Made by a program: the position numbers and the translations under genes | In this document: positions 33,999 to 40,676 of the stretch, in pieces | Position numbering within the stretch: the first letter of the stretch is position 1 | How the letters are laid out: every line of letters starts with the position of its first letter | Notes under the pieces: generated by a model | What the model was told of the DNA's origin: nothing | Database searches by the model: none | What the model saw: the letters and a program-made list of their open reading frames with translations, nothing else | DNA from: Deltaproteobacteria bacterium | Lineage (GTDB): Bacteria > Desulfobacterota > DSM-4660 > Desulfatiglandales > HGW-15 | NCBI GenBank assembly: GCA_016930795.1 | Contig: JAFGFY010000172.1 | Location: forward strand, 1-40,676 | Direction: 5' to 3' | Length of the DNA: 40,676 nucleotides

Positions 33999-34865
33999 CT
34001 ACTTTGGATTCTCAATGACATTCGGGTAATAGACAGGCTCACCATATTGCTCAATTCCAAAGTCAGCAATTATTTTCTGTCCCTCGTTGCTGATCAAAAA
34101 GTCATAGAACTTCTCCGCCATGTCTTCATTGTATTTAAGATTAGGATGTTTGCTTATGCTAACCAGGCACATCTCGTATTGATTAGGCGGTCCTTTGACC
34201 AGGAGTTTGAGACCCTTTATTTCCGACCTGTGCAAAGTCCAGGTAGAGGAGTCGAGCATGTGGTATTGTCCGCTTTTGTCGGCATGCCGGAGTGAAGCCA
34301 GCATGAAGATGTTGCTTACTTCATACCAATTCTCAGGCTGAGGATCGAGGCCCAATGCCTCCCATGTCTTAAGCTCCAGCATGTTCATTCCACCCCCGTC
34401 CCCTCTTGATAGATAGGATGCTTTAGCTGAAAAGATCCTCCTGTGGGCTTCTTCAAGGTTTGTAAGACCGGCAATTTTGGCCGGATCATCGGCAGGACCG
34501 ACGACAAGAGTATAGTTGTGCATGAGTTCCACTCTTCTTGCCGCATTTCCTTCATCAACGAATTTTTGAGTAGCCTCTTTTTCATGTCCCATGGTGATAT
34601 GTGCCAAAGCGTTTCTTCCAAGGTCAAGTCCCGGGCCCGTAGGTGTTTTGACACAACGGACAACCCCGCCGTATTTCGCCTGAAAGGCCTCCGCGAGAGC
34701 GCTCAACAGTCCCAGTTCAAAAGGACTTCCGGTAGCGACCACAATCTGTTTGTATTCCTGAGAGAATACAGAGGAACAAAATCCCAATAATCCAACAAAA
34801 ATGAGGGCCCTTAAATACGCCCTGTGATAAAAAATGCCTTTCCGAATTTGAGTGACTCGACACAT
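33999..34865 (-). CDS. TupA-like tungstate/molybdate-binding periplasmic protein
   Basis: About 288 residues with a signal peptide ('LIFVGLLGFCSSVFS', mature from about residue 36). The fold is the PBP_like_2 type seen in TupA. The usual 'TTTSTQDSGLL' is replaced by 'VVATGSPFELGLL'. Other features are 'GPGLDLGRNALAHITMGHEK', 'HNYTLVVGPADDPAKIAG' and 'SYLSRGDGGGMNMLELKTWE'. The 'SRGD' phosphate/oxyanion loop is kept but the ligand-contact serines are altered, so specificity for tungstate is uncertain. ATG 34865 is preferred over 34880 because GAGGAG precedes it at about seven bases. No permease or ATPase follows; the next genes are the methylase-like and FmdE proteins. It may therefore be a sensor or scavenger rather than part of an ABC importer. 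Confidence 0.78.
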   Translation of the reverse strand: MCRVTQIRKGIFYHRAYLRALIFVGLLGFCSSVFSQEYKQIVVATGSPFELGLLSALAEAFQAKYGGVVRCVKTPTGPGLDLGRNALAHITMGHEKEATQKFVDEGNAARRVELMHNYTLVVGPADDPAKIAGLTNLEEAHRRIFSAKASYLSRGDGGGMNMLELKTWEALGLDPQPENWYEVSNIFMLASLRHADKSGQYHMLDSSTWTLHRSEIKGLKLLVKGPPNQYEMCLVSISKHPNLKYNEDMAEKFYDFLISNEGQKIIADFGIEQYGEPVYYPNVIENPK

Positions 34866-34924
34866 ATCGTATCTCCTCATTTTGATAACAGGTTCAATGG
34901 ATAGGACTCCTTTTTCGAGATGAG

Positions 34925-34954
34925 AATATAGGAGAGTCTGGACTTATATGTCAA
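34925..34954 (-). promoter_or_regulatory. Sigma70-type promoter of the TupA-like operon
   Basis: On the minus strand TTGACA (34954-34949), an 18-base spacer and TATATT (34930-34925) form a near-consensus promoter, giving a leader of about 50 bases before the ATG at 34865. Confidence 0.6.
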
Positions 34955-34987
34955 GTAAATCACATGTGCACGATATCGCGGATTAAC

Positions 34988-35016
34988 TTGACAAATTGCA
35001 ATAATCTATCCTAAAT
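34988..35016 (+). promoter_or_regulatory. Sigma70-type promoter of the first cyclase gene
   Basis: TTGACA (34988-34993), a 17-base spacer and CTAAAT (35011-35016). The leader then runs through the two hairpin repeats before the start at 35205. Confidence 0.45.
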
Positions 35017-35056
35017 TCCCATTAAATATCGCAAACTTTTGCGGTTAACCTCTAAG

Positions 35057-35138
35057 CCCCGTTAAACCGATGCTTCGCATGGTCTAATATAGACGAAATT
35101 TAACGGGGTAGCTCCGATTAAACCCCTGCTTCGCAGGG
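35057..35138 (+). repeat. Tandem hairpin repeats in the cyclase leader
   Basis: CCCCGTTAAA (35057-35066) and TTTAACGGGG (35099-35108) form a perfect 10-bp stem enclosing an inner ATGC-TTC-GCAT hairpin (35070-35080). A second related unit follows, with CCCTGC (35124-35129) and GCAGGG (35133-35138) around TTC. Both units share 'TAAACC', 'TGCTTCGCA', 'GG' and 'TATAG', so they look like two diverged copies of one palindromic repeat. They would be transcribed in the 5' leader. Confidence 0.6.
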
Positions 35139-35204
35139 TCCACTATAGCCGGAATTTCCATTATCTTTGTTCACGATCATCAAAACACTAAAGGGAGTGA
35201 TCCC

Positions 35205-35734
35205 ATGACGGAAGAACGTGTGAAACGCAAACTCAGCGCCATTCTCAGTGCCGATGTGGTGGGCTATAGCCGCCTTATGGGAGAGGATGAGGTCTCGACG
35301 GTGCGGACCTTGGAGTCGTATCGGAAAGTGATGTCTGATCTCATTGAGCAGTTCAGAGGGAGAGTGGTGGATTCCCCCGGAGATAACCTGTTGTCGGAGT
35401 TTTCAAGTGTCGTGGATGCAGTGCAATGCGCGGTTGAGATCCATGAAGTGATTCGGGCCAAGAATGAGGACCTGCCTGAAGACCGCAGAATGCTTTTTCG
35501 CATTGGAGTGAACCTTGGAGATGTCATTGAAGAGGGGAATCGCATATATGGTGACGGGGTCAACATTGCGGCCAGATTAGAAGGTTTAGCAGAGCCTGGA
35601 GGAATCTGCATTTCAGGCGCTGCTCATGAGCAGATCGAGAACAAACTGGCTCTGCGGTATGAATTCCTTGGTGAGCATACAGTCAAGAACATCGCCAAGC
35701 CAGTGAAGGTCTATCGGGTTCCTGTGGGACCAAA
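35205..35734 (+). repeat. Long direct repeat, copy 1 (cyclase-domain duplication)
   Basis: This segment matches 38732-39261 almost base for base with no gaps, including the short upstream block ending 'GATCCCATG'. Similarity fades through the membrane segment that follows, and the TPR halves are diverged. It marks recent duplication or gene conversion. Confidence 0.85.
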
Positions 35735-37364
35735 GACTACTAGATCCAAGGAAGGGGATGAGAAAAGAACTAAACTCAAAAACTGGCGATGGACTGCTTT
35801 GAGTGCCACAGGAGCGATGATTATCATTATTGGAGTACTGGTTATTAGGAACTTCTATCTTCCTGGTCCACCCATTGAACCTGATCAAGCACCTGTCGTA
35901 TCCGATGTTAAAGAATTAACAAAAACCATCGCTGTCCTTCCGTTCGATAATTTATCACCAGATCCAGAGCAGGCATATTTTGCTGACGGCATCGCGGAAG
36001 AACTATTAAATTACCTTACCCGGATATCGGGACTGGAGGTACGTGGACGTACCTCATCGTTTTCTTTCAAAGGTAAAGACATGGATCTACCCACAATCAG
36101 CAAAATGCTGAATGTTGATTACATGCTGGAGGGGAGTGTGCGCAAAGCAGGTGAATAGGTTCGCATCACCGTACAGTTGATCAACACCCGGAAGGATGCC
36201 CATATCTGGTCAGAAACCTACGAACACACCATGAATGATATCTTCGTTATCCAGGATGATATCGCGCAATCGGTCGCGGATGCCTTGCAGATCACCCTGG
36301 GGGTGGGAGAACTGGGTCGCGCGCCGGGCATGACAAGGGATATAGCTGCTTATGATGCCTACTTGGCCGGTCGTTCTTTATGGTTACAAAGTGGACGGGA
36401 GAATACTTCCCAGGCGATTGAACGACTAGAGCAAGCCATCGCCCTAGACCCGGACTTTGCCATTGGCTGGAATGCCTTAGCCAACGCTTATAGTCTTGCA
36501 GTTGTTAATATTCCTGAAAGGGGCGAGGAGTTCGTGGCAAAAAGAGAAGCGGCTCTTTCACGTATCGTTGAACTTATTCCAGAGACTGATTTAGCTCTTA
36601 GGATTGCCGCGACATTAAGTGGTGATTTGTTGGAAGTTGAGCGGTTATATAAGAAGGCCCTCGCGTTGGCCCCGGCGAACTATGAGACGAATTATGGATA
36701 TTGGCGGTTTCTCAATCATATGGGTCGAGCCACGGAGGCCATCGACTATATTCAGCACTGTGTGCGAATGGAACCCTTGTCTTCTAGGGCCTATCTTGTA
36801 CTTGGAATCACCTATGAATTGATCGGAAACAACGATGCCGCTGCTATGGCAATGAAAAAGGCAAGAGGTCTGAGCACCCAGCCCGCGCTTTATAATGCCA
36901 ATCTTCTGGTATTAGCATTGGAGGAGAATAACCGGGCATTAATAGATGAATATGTGGCACTGGTCGTGAACACGGAACTTCTAGGCAATATCAACAGATC
37001 GGAAACACGCGACATAAACCGAGTTATGCATTCCCTGCTCGATTCACCTGAAGAAGCCGGAGCTGAACTCAGATTATTCTTGACTGATCCAGCCTATAAT
37101 AATTTCTTCAATCGTTCCTATATTGCTCAATGGGCGTCGTACTTTGGGGAATTTGAACTCGCACTCCAGGCATGTAGAGAATCGATTGGATCAGATCAGA
37201 ATTATATTTGGATTATCTGGAGACCGATTTATAAAGAAATGCGCCAGTTACCGGGATTCAAGAATCTCGTCCGTGATTTGGAAATGGTCGATTACTGGCG
37301 TACATCTGGGAAATGGGGTGATTTCTGTCGCCCAGTTGGTGAAGATGATTTTGAGTGCGACTGA
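35205..37364 (+). pseudogene. Class III adenylate cyclase with TPR domain, interrupted by one TAG
   Basis: One frame of 719 codons broken only by TAG at codon 318 (36156-36158). The cyclase domain (1-185) has the metal aspartates D17 ('LSADVVGYSRLMGEDE') and D60 ('SPGDNLLSEF') and the N120/R124 pair in 'GDGVNIAARLEG'. A membrane segment ('MIIIIGVLVI', about 196-219) follows. A TolB/FlgO-like region comes next ('TIAVLPFDNLSPDPEQAYFA'), ending 'LEGSVRKAGE'. Beyond the stop the same frame resumes 'VRITVQLINTRKDAHIWSET' and continues into TPR-like helices to 37364. If the TAG terminates, the product is cyclase plus membrane anchor with a cut TolB-like part. Such proteins make cAMP in response to periplasmic or TPR-bound signals. 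A separate start at 36177 is only the first internal initiation codon. Confidence 0.82.
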
Positions 37365-37491
37365 TAAATCCGTTTAGCTATCTATCCCATTAACAAAACG
37401 CTCCAACCCAGAATCGTTCTACTTTGAACATATAGAAAAATAACGTCACAAAGGCCTTTGTATGGCCTGAGTAAAGTCACATAGAATCTAC

Positions 37492-37507
37492 TTTACTCAT
37501 GAGTAAA
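37492..37507. promoter_or_regulatory. Perfect 16-bp palindrome ahead of the AAA/DUF4143 gene
   Basis: TTTACTCATGAGTAAA is fully self-complementary and lies 22 bases ahead of the ATPase start. A half-site 'TGAGTAAA' occurs 24 bases upstream (37468-37475). This arrangement fits an operator for an autoregulated gene, possibly recognised by the ATPase's own winged-helix segment. Confidence 0.5.
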
Positions 37508-37529
37508 ATCGTGTTATGTCTATTTTGCC

Positions 37530-38669
37530 ATGTCAAAAATCCGTACACGTTATTTAAAAAATCCGGTAAAAGAAGACCTGAATAATAGGATGGTCTTTGT
37601 GGGAGGACCAAGACAGGTTGGCAAGACGACCTTTGCCTTAACCTTTCTGCCCGAATCCTCTGAAAATCATCCAGCCTATTTGAATTGGGATGACATTTCC
37701 ATCAGAGGTAATTTGTTAAAAGGTGAATTACCCGGAGGAGAGAAATTGCTCATCCTCGATGAGATCCATAAGTTCTCCGGATGGCGCAGCCTTATTAAAG
37801 GATTTTATGATACAAACAGATCGAAATGCTCGTTTATCATCACTTGTTCCGCAAGACTGGATTATTATAGAAAAGGAGGAGATTCCCTTCAGGGAAGATA
37901 TCATTATTACAGGCTTCACCCTTTTTCCATGGCGGAATTAACTAAAAAACCGACAATGGATGACTTTAATCTATTACTCAGATTTGGGGGATTTCCTGAG
38001 CCTTGTTTGCGGGGTGAAGATAGATTTTGGAGAAGGTGGCAGAGAGAGAGACTTCAGAGAGTCATTTATGATGATATTCGGGATTTAGAAAATATCAAGG
38101 AAATCAGCCTGCTCGAACTCCTGGCTGATGAGCTTCCGAATAGGGTTGGAGCCCCTCTTTCAGTGAAGAATCTAAAGGAACTTCTGCAGGTATCCCATGA
38201 AACCGTTGATCGGTGGATAAATATATTTGAAAGGATGTACTACTGTTTTCGTATCTCCCCCTATGGTCCACGGAAGGTCCGTGCTGTGAAAAAAGAAAAA
38301 AAGCTATACCTGTGGGATTGGTCCATTATATCGGAAGAAGGCCCTAAGTTTGAGAACTTTATCGCCTCTCATCTCCTTAAGTATTGCCATTTTATGGAAG
38401 ATATTGAGGGATATAAGATGGATTTGAGATTCCTGCGGGATACGGATAAACGGGAGATTGATTTTGTGGTACTGAAAAATGAAAAACCTTTATTTGCCGT
38501 TGAATGCAAAACCGGAGAAAAAAACATAAATCCTGCCCTGTTCTACTATATGGAAAGAACATCCATACCCAAGTTTTATCAGGTGCATGCAGGAGAAAGG
38601 GATTATGAAAAAATGGGTGTGCGGGTACTCCCTGTTCATAAATTCATAACGGAAGTTGCATTACCTTGA
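37530..38669 (+). CDS. AAA_14/DUF4143 family ATPase
   Basis: A 379-residue protein of the ATPase family common as single genes in bacterial and archaeal accessory DNA. Walker A is 'GGPRQVGKTT' with K32, and Walker B is 'KLLILDEIHK' (about 72-81). The sensor region is 'FIITCSARLDYYRKGGDSLQ', then 'RYHYYRLHPFSMAEL'. A helix-turn-helix-like part ('LSVKNLKELLQVSHETVDRW') precedes the DUF4143 domain. That domain ends in a nuclease-like core with 'FLRDTDKREIDFVVLKNEKP' and 'LFAVECKTGEK', the D-x(n)-E-x-K pattern of PD-(D/E)XK folds. The biological role is not known; some are suspected of defence or stress functions. It is framed by two cyclase copies and preceded by a palindrome. Confidence 0.85.
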   Translation: MSKIRTRYLKNPVKEDLNNRMVFVGGPRQVGKTTFALTFLPESSENHPAYLNWDDISIRGNLLKGELPGGEKLLILDEIHKFSGWRSLIKGFYDTNRSKCSFIITCSARLDYYRKGGDSLQGRYHYYRLHPFSMAELTKKPTMDDFNLLLRFGGFPEPCLRGEDRFWRRWQRERLQRVIYDDIRDLENIKEISLLELLADELPNRVGAPLSVKNLKELLQVSHETVDRWINIFERMYYCFRISPYGPRKVRAVKKEKKLYLWDWSIISEEGPKFENFIASHLLKYCHFMEDIEGYKMDLRFLRDTDKREIDFVVLKNEKPLFAVECKTGEKNINPALFYYMERTSIPKFYQVHAGERDYEKMGVRVLPVHKFITEVALP

Positions 38670-38731
38670 CCCACACTGAAAACCACCGACACATCTGAAA
38701 TTGACAAAAAGTCCCAAAGGGGGATGATCCC

Positions 38732-39261
38732 ATGTCCGAAGAACGTGTGAAACGCAAACTCAGCGCAATTCTAAGTGCCGATGTGGTGGGCTATAGCCGC
38801 ATGATGGGAGAGGATGAGGTCTCCACTGTACGGACCTTAGAGGCGTACCGGAAAGTGATGTCTGATCTCATCGAGCAGTTCCGTGGGAGGGTGGTGGATT
38901 CTCCTGGAGACAACCTTTTGTCGGAGTTTTCCAGTGTCGTGGATGCCGTGCAATGTGCTGTTGAGATCCATGAAGTGATTCGGGCCAAGAATGAGGAATT
39001 TCCTGAAGACCGCAGAATGCTCTTTCGGATCGGTGTAAACCTTGGAGATGTCATTGAAGAGGGGGATCGCATCTATGGTGATGGGGTCAACATTGCCGCC
39101 AGATTAGAGGGTTTGGCAGAGCCAGGGGGAATCTGCATCTCAGGCAGTGCTCATGAACAAATCGAGAACAAACTGGCCCTGGGGTATGAGTTCCTAGGTG
39201 AGCACTCAGTTAAAAACATCGCCAAACCAGTGAAAGTCTATAAGGTTCCTATGGGACCAAA
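38732..39261 (+). repeat. Long direct repeat, copy 2 (cyclase-domain duplication)
   Basis: The partner of 35205-35734 at a constant offset of 3527 bases, in direct orientation. Recombination between the two would delete the AAA/DUF4143 gene and fuse the cyclase heads to the other tail. Confidence 0.85.
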
Positions 39262-40676
39262 GGTTGTCACTCCCAATGAAGGGAAGGAGAAAGGAACTAA
39301 ATCAAAGAACTGGAAATGGACTGCTTTAGGTGCGGCAGGGGCGATTGTTGTGATCATTGGAGCACTGGTAATCTGGAACTTCTATTTTCGTGGACCATCT
39401 ATTGAATCTGAGCAAGTCCCTGTTACTCCAGAGGTAAAAGAAGCACCGAAGACCATAGCTGTCTTACCATTTGATGACCTCTCACCAGAAAAAGATCAAG
39501 AACACTTTGTTTTAGGCTTGTCAGAAGAGATACTCAATTCCATTTCTAATATATCAGGTCTGCACGTTACTTCAAAGACATCGTCATTCGCATTCAAGGA
39601 CACTGACAAAACGATTAAAGAAATAGCTGGAATACTTGAGCGGGAATATATTCTTGAAGGCAGCGTGAGAAAGGCTGGTAATTCTCTGAGAATTACAGCT
39701 CAATTGATTCACGTACCAGATGATCGTCACCTTTGGTCAGAAACCTATGATCGTAAACTAAAGGATATTTTTGAAATACAGGAAGATATTGCTAATAATG
39801 TTGCAGGCAAATTGAAACTGACACTGGAGTCTCTTCGACTATCGGGAGGAACTGATAACACCGAAGCCTATGAGCTATATTTGACTGCTAAAGGAAAAGA
39901 AGCGGAATATGATATTACTGGATATAAAAGCGCTATAGAATTGCTTGATAAAGCCATTGAACGAGATCCCGAATTTGCGCTCGCATGGGCGCTTAAGGCA
40001 CATTTTCACATTCTGATTACAGGTTATGGCCCTTACAGTCGCTCTATGGAAGAGACAGATTCTGCTCAAAGAGCTGTACAAAAAACCCTTCAGTTTGAAC
40101 CGAACCTTAGTGATGGGTATATTTATTTGGGCTTAATAAAACAGTATAAAGGCGAGTGGCTTGAGGCGGGACTTAATTTTCATAAGGCTCTTGAACTGAT
40201 CGATGAACCATTGTCAGGTGATGACCATTTTATTATCCCTTCTTATGCTACGGTAGGTAAATTTAAAAAGGCCTATGAACTCCTAGAGGAAATGAGACAA
40301 AACGATCCAACTAGTCAAGTAATCGGGGGATGGTATTATCTTATTTATGGTTTCTTTGGTGATAGGCAACGAGCCGAGGAGGAATATCAACGTAGAAACT
40401 TGTCGATAAAGGATTATTCAAGTTGGCATGACGATGCCATAACAGATGTTCGCATTCGCTCCGGAGATGTATTATCACGTGATGAGATAGTATCTTCCAA
40501 CCCGATCCGCAATATAGGAAAGGAATATCTTGAATCTCCAGAAGATGGGCTTGTTGAACTCCGCCGAATCTATAGAAGTGACGACAAGTTAAGCATCGAA
40601 GATCTTGGTTTAATTGCTATTTGGGCAGCCTATTTTGGCGACATGGAGTTCGCAACGGAGATCCTTGAGAAATCGA
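38732..40676 (+). CDS. Class III adenylate cyclase with TPR domain, second copy, cut by the window end
   Basis: An open frame of 648 codons with no stop before the window ends. The N-terminal 180 residues repeat the first copy nearly exactly ('LSADVVGYSRMMGEDE', 'SPGDNLLSEF', 'GDGVNIAARLEG'), so the cyclase is predicted active. A membrane segment ('AIVVIIGALVI') and the TolB/FlgO-like part ('TIAVLPFDDLSPEKDQEHFV') follow. The equivalent of the amber site in copy 1 reads 'GSVRKAGNSLRITAQLI' and is intact. TPR-like helices ('AIELLDKAIERDPEFALAWA', 'KALELIDEPLSGDDHF') run to the edge. The C-terminal half is clearly diverged from copy 1, suggesting different ligands. The start follows the shared 'GGGGGATGATCCC' leader. 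Confidence 0.88.
   Translation, partial: MSEERVKRKLSAILSADVVGYSRMMGEDEVSTVRTLEAYRKVMSDLIEQFRGRVVDSPGDNLLSEFSSVVDAVQCAVEIHEVIRAKNEEFPEDRRMLFRIGVNLGDVIEEGDRIYGDGVNIAARLEGLAEPGGICISGSAHEQIENKLALGYEFLGEHSVKNIAKPVKVYKVPMGPKVVTPNEGKEKGTKSKNWKWTALGAAGAIVVIIGALVIWNFYFRGPSIESEQVPVTPEVKEAPKTIAVLPFDDLSPEKDQEHFVLGLSEEILNSISNISGLHVTSKTSSFAFKDTDKTIKEIAGILEREYILEGSVRKAGNSLRITAQLIHVPDDRHLWSETYDRKLKDIFEIQEDIANNVAGKLKLTLESLRLSGGTDNTEAYELYLTAKGKEAEYDITGYKSAIELLDKAIERDPEFALAWALKAHFHILITGYGPYSRSMEETDSAQRAVQKTLQFEPNLSDGYIYLGLIKQYKGEWLEAGLNFHKALELIDEPLSGDDHFIIPSYATVGKFKKAYELLEEMRQNDPTSQVIGGWYYLIYGFFGDRQRAEEEYQRRNLSIKDYSSWHDDAITDVRIRSGDVLSRDEIVSSNPIRNIGKEYLESPEDGLVELRRIYRSDDKLSIEDLGLIAIWAAYFGDMEFATEILEKS

Larger units (their letters stand above)
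34881..35204. other. Divergent promoter region between the TupA-like operon and the cyclase
   Basis: No gene is seen. It holds two divergent sigma70-like promoters and two hairpin repeats, each listed separately. Confidence 0.55.

Noticed and set aside
26260-36158. Two in-frame TAG codons (26260 and 36156) as possible pyrrolysine insertion or stop recoding
   Set aside because: TAG ends several normal genes here (ruvA, the glycosyltransferase at 5794, the 684-residue molybdoenzyme). The first case also has frameshifts, and neither gene belongs to a family known to need pyrrolysine. Point mutation or sequencing error is simpler.
1-40676. tRNA, rRNA, CRISPR array or prophage
   Set aside because: No cloverleaf, conserved rRNA segment, spaced identical repeats or phage structural genes were found on reading both strands.

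Overview
The window reads as chromosomal DNA of a strictly anaerobic, probably sulfate-reducing or related Desulfobacterota (former Deltaproteobacteria) bacterium. This is inferred from three things: the rlmE-yebC-ruvC-ruvA-ruvB order, a single-chain Desulfovibrio-type molybdenum aldehyde oxidoreductase, and several molybdenum/tungsten enzymes with ferredoxin partners. No rRNA, tRNA or CRISPR array was seen.

Layout. (1) 544-4251: 23S rRNA methyltransferase RlmE, the YebC/PmpR-type protein and the complete Holliday-junction set RuvC, RuvA, RuvB, all on +. (2) 4427-7992: a compatible-solute module with a GT81-like glucosyl-3-phosphoglycerate synthase, an MPGP-type phosphatase and a second GT-A glycosyltransferase, pointing to glucosylglycerate or a related hexosylglycerate. 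(3) 8334-11866: a Tat-type divergent polysaccharide deacetylase and a TonB-dependent receptor with its own promoter and terminator. (4) 11977-27491: an accessory metalloenzyme region holding an unrecognised protein, a GC-shifted DMSO-reductase-family enzyme, a broken small gene, a Mop-type aldehyde oxidoreductase, a SufS-like cysteine desulfurase, a NifU-like scaffold, proA-proB, a second DMSO-reductase-family enzyme with its two-cluster ferredoxin, and a decayed aldehyde dehydrogenase. (5) 27638-32267: two degenerate copies of one end of an IS91-like element in the same orientation, the first with a ruined transposase. They bracket a PGPGW membrane protein and a full-length P2A-type cation ATPase. 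(6) 32354-34865 (minus): an operon of a TupA-like oxyanion-binding protein, a tetrapyrrole-methylase-family protein and a haem-motif FmdE protein, all three with export signals. (7) 35205-40676: two near-identical-headed class III adenylate cyclase/TPR genes. The first is interrupted by one amber codon and the second runs off the window. An AAA/DUF4143 ATPase with a perfect 16-bp palindrome in front of it lies between them.

How the parts may work together (inference). The metalloenzyme region needs Mo/W cofactor, sulfur and Fe-S clusters. The cysteine desulfurase and NifU-like protein lie directly behind the Mop gene and could serve sulfuration or cluster assembly. The TupA-like protein 6-7 kb away could serve oxyanion capture. 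The most unusual piece is the exported three-gene operon: its methylase has intact cofactor-binding motifs of a cytosolic SAM enzyme but carries a signal peptide or membrane anchor.

All calls are from reading the sequence without database search. Family names rest on motif recognition, and substrates are mostly inferred.
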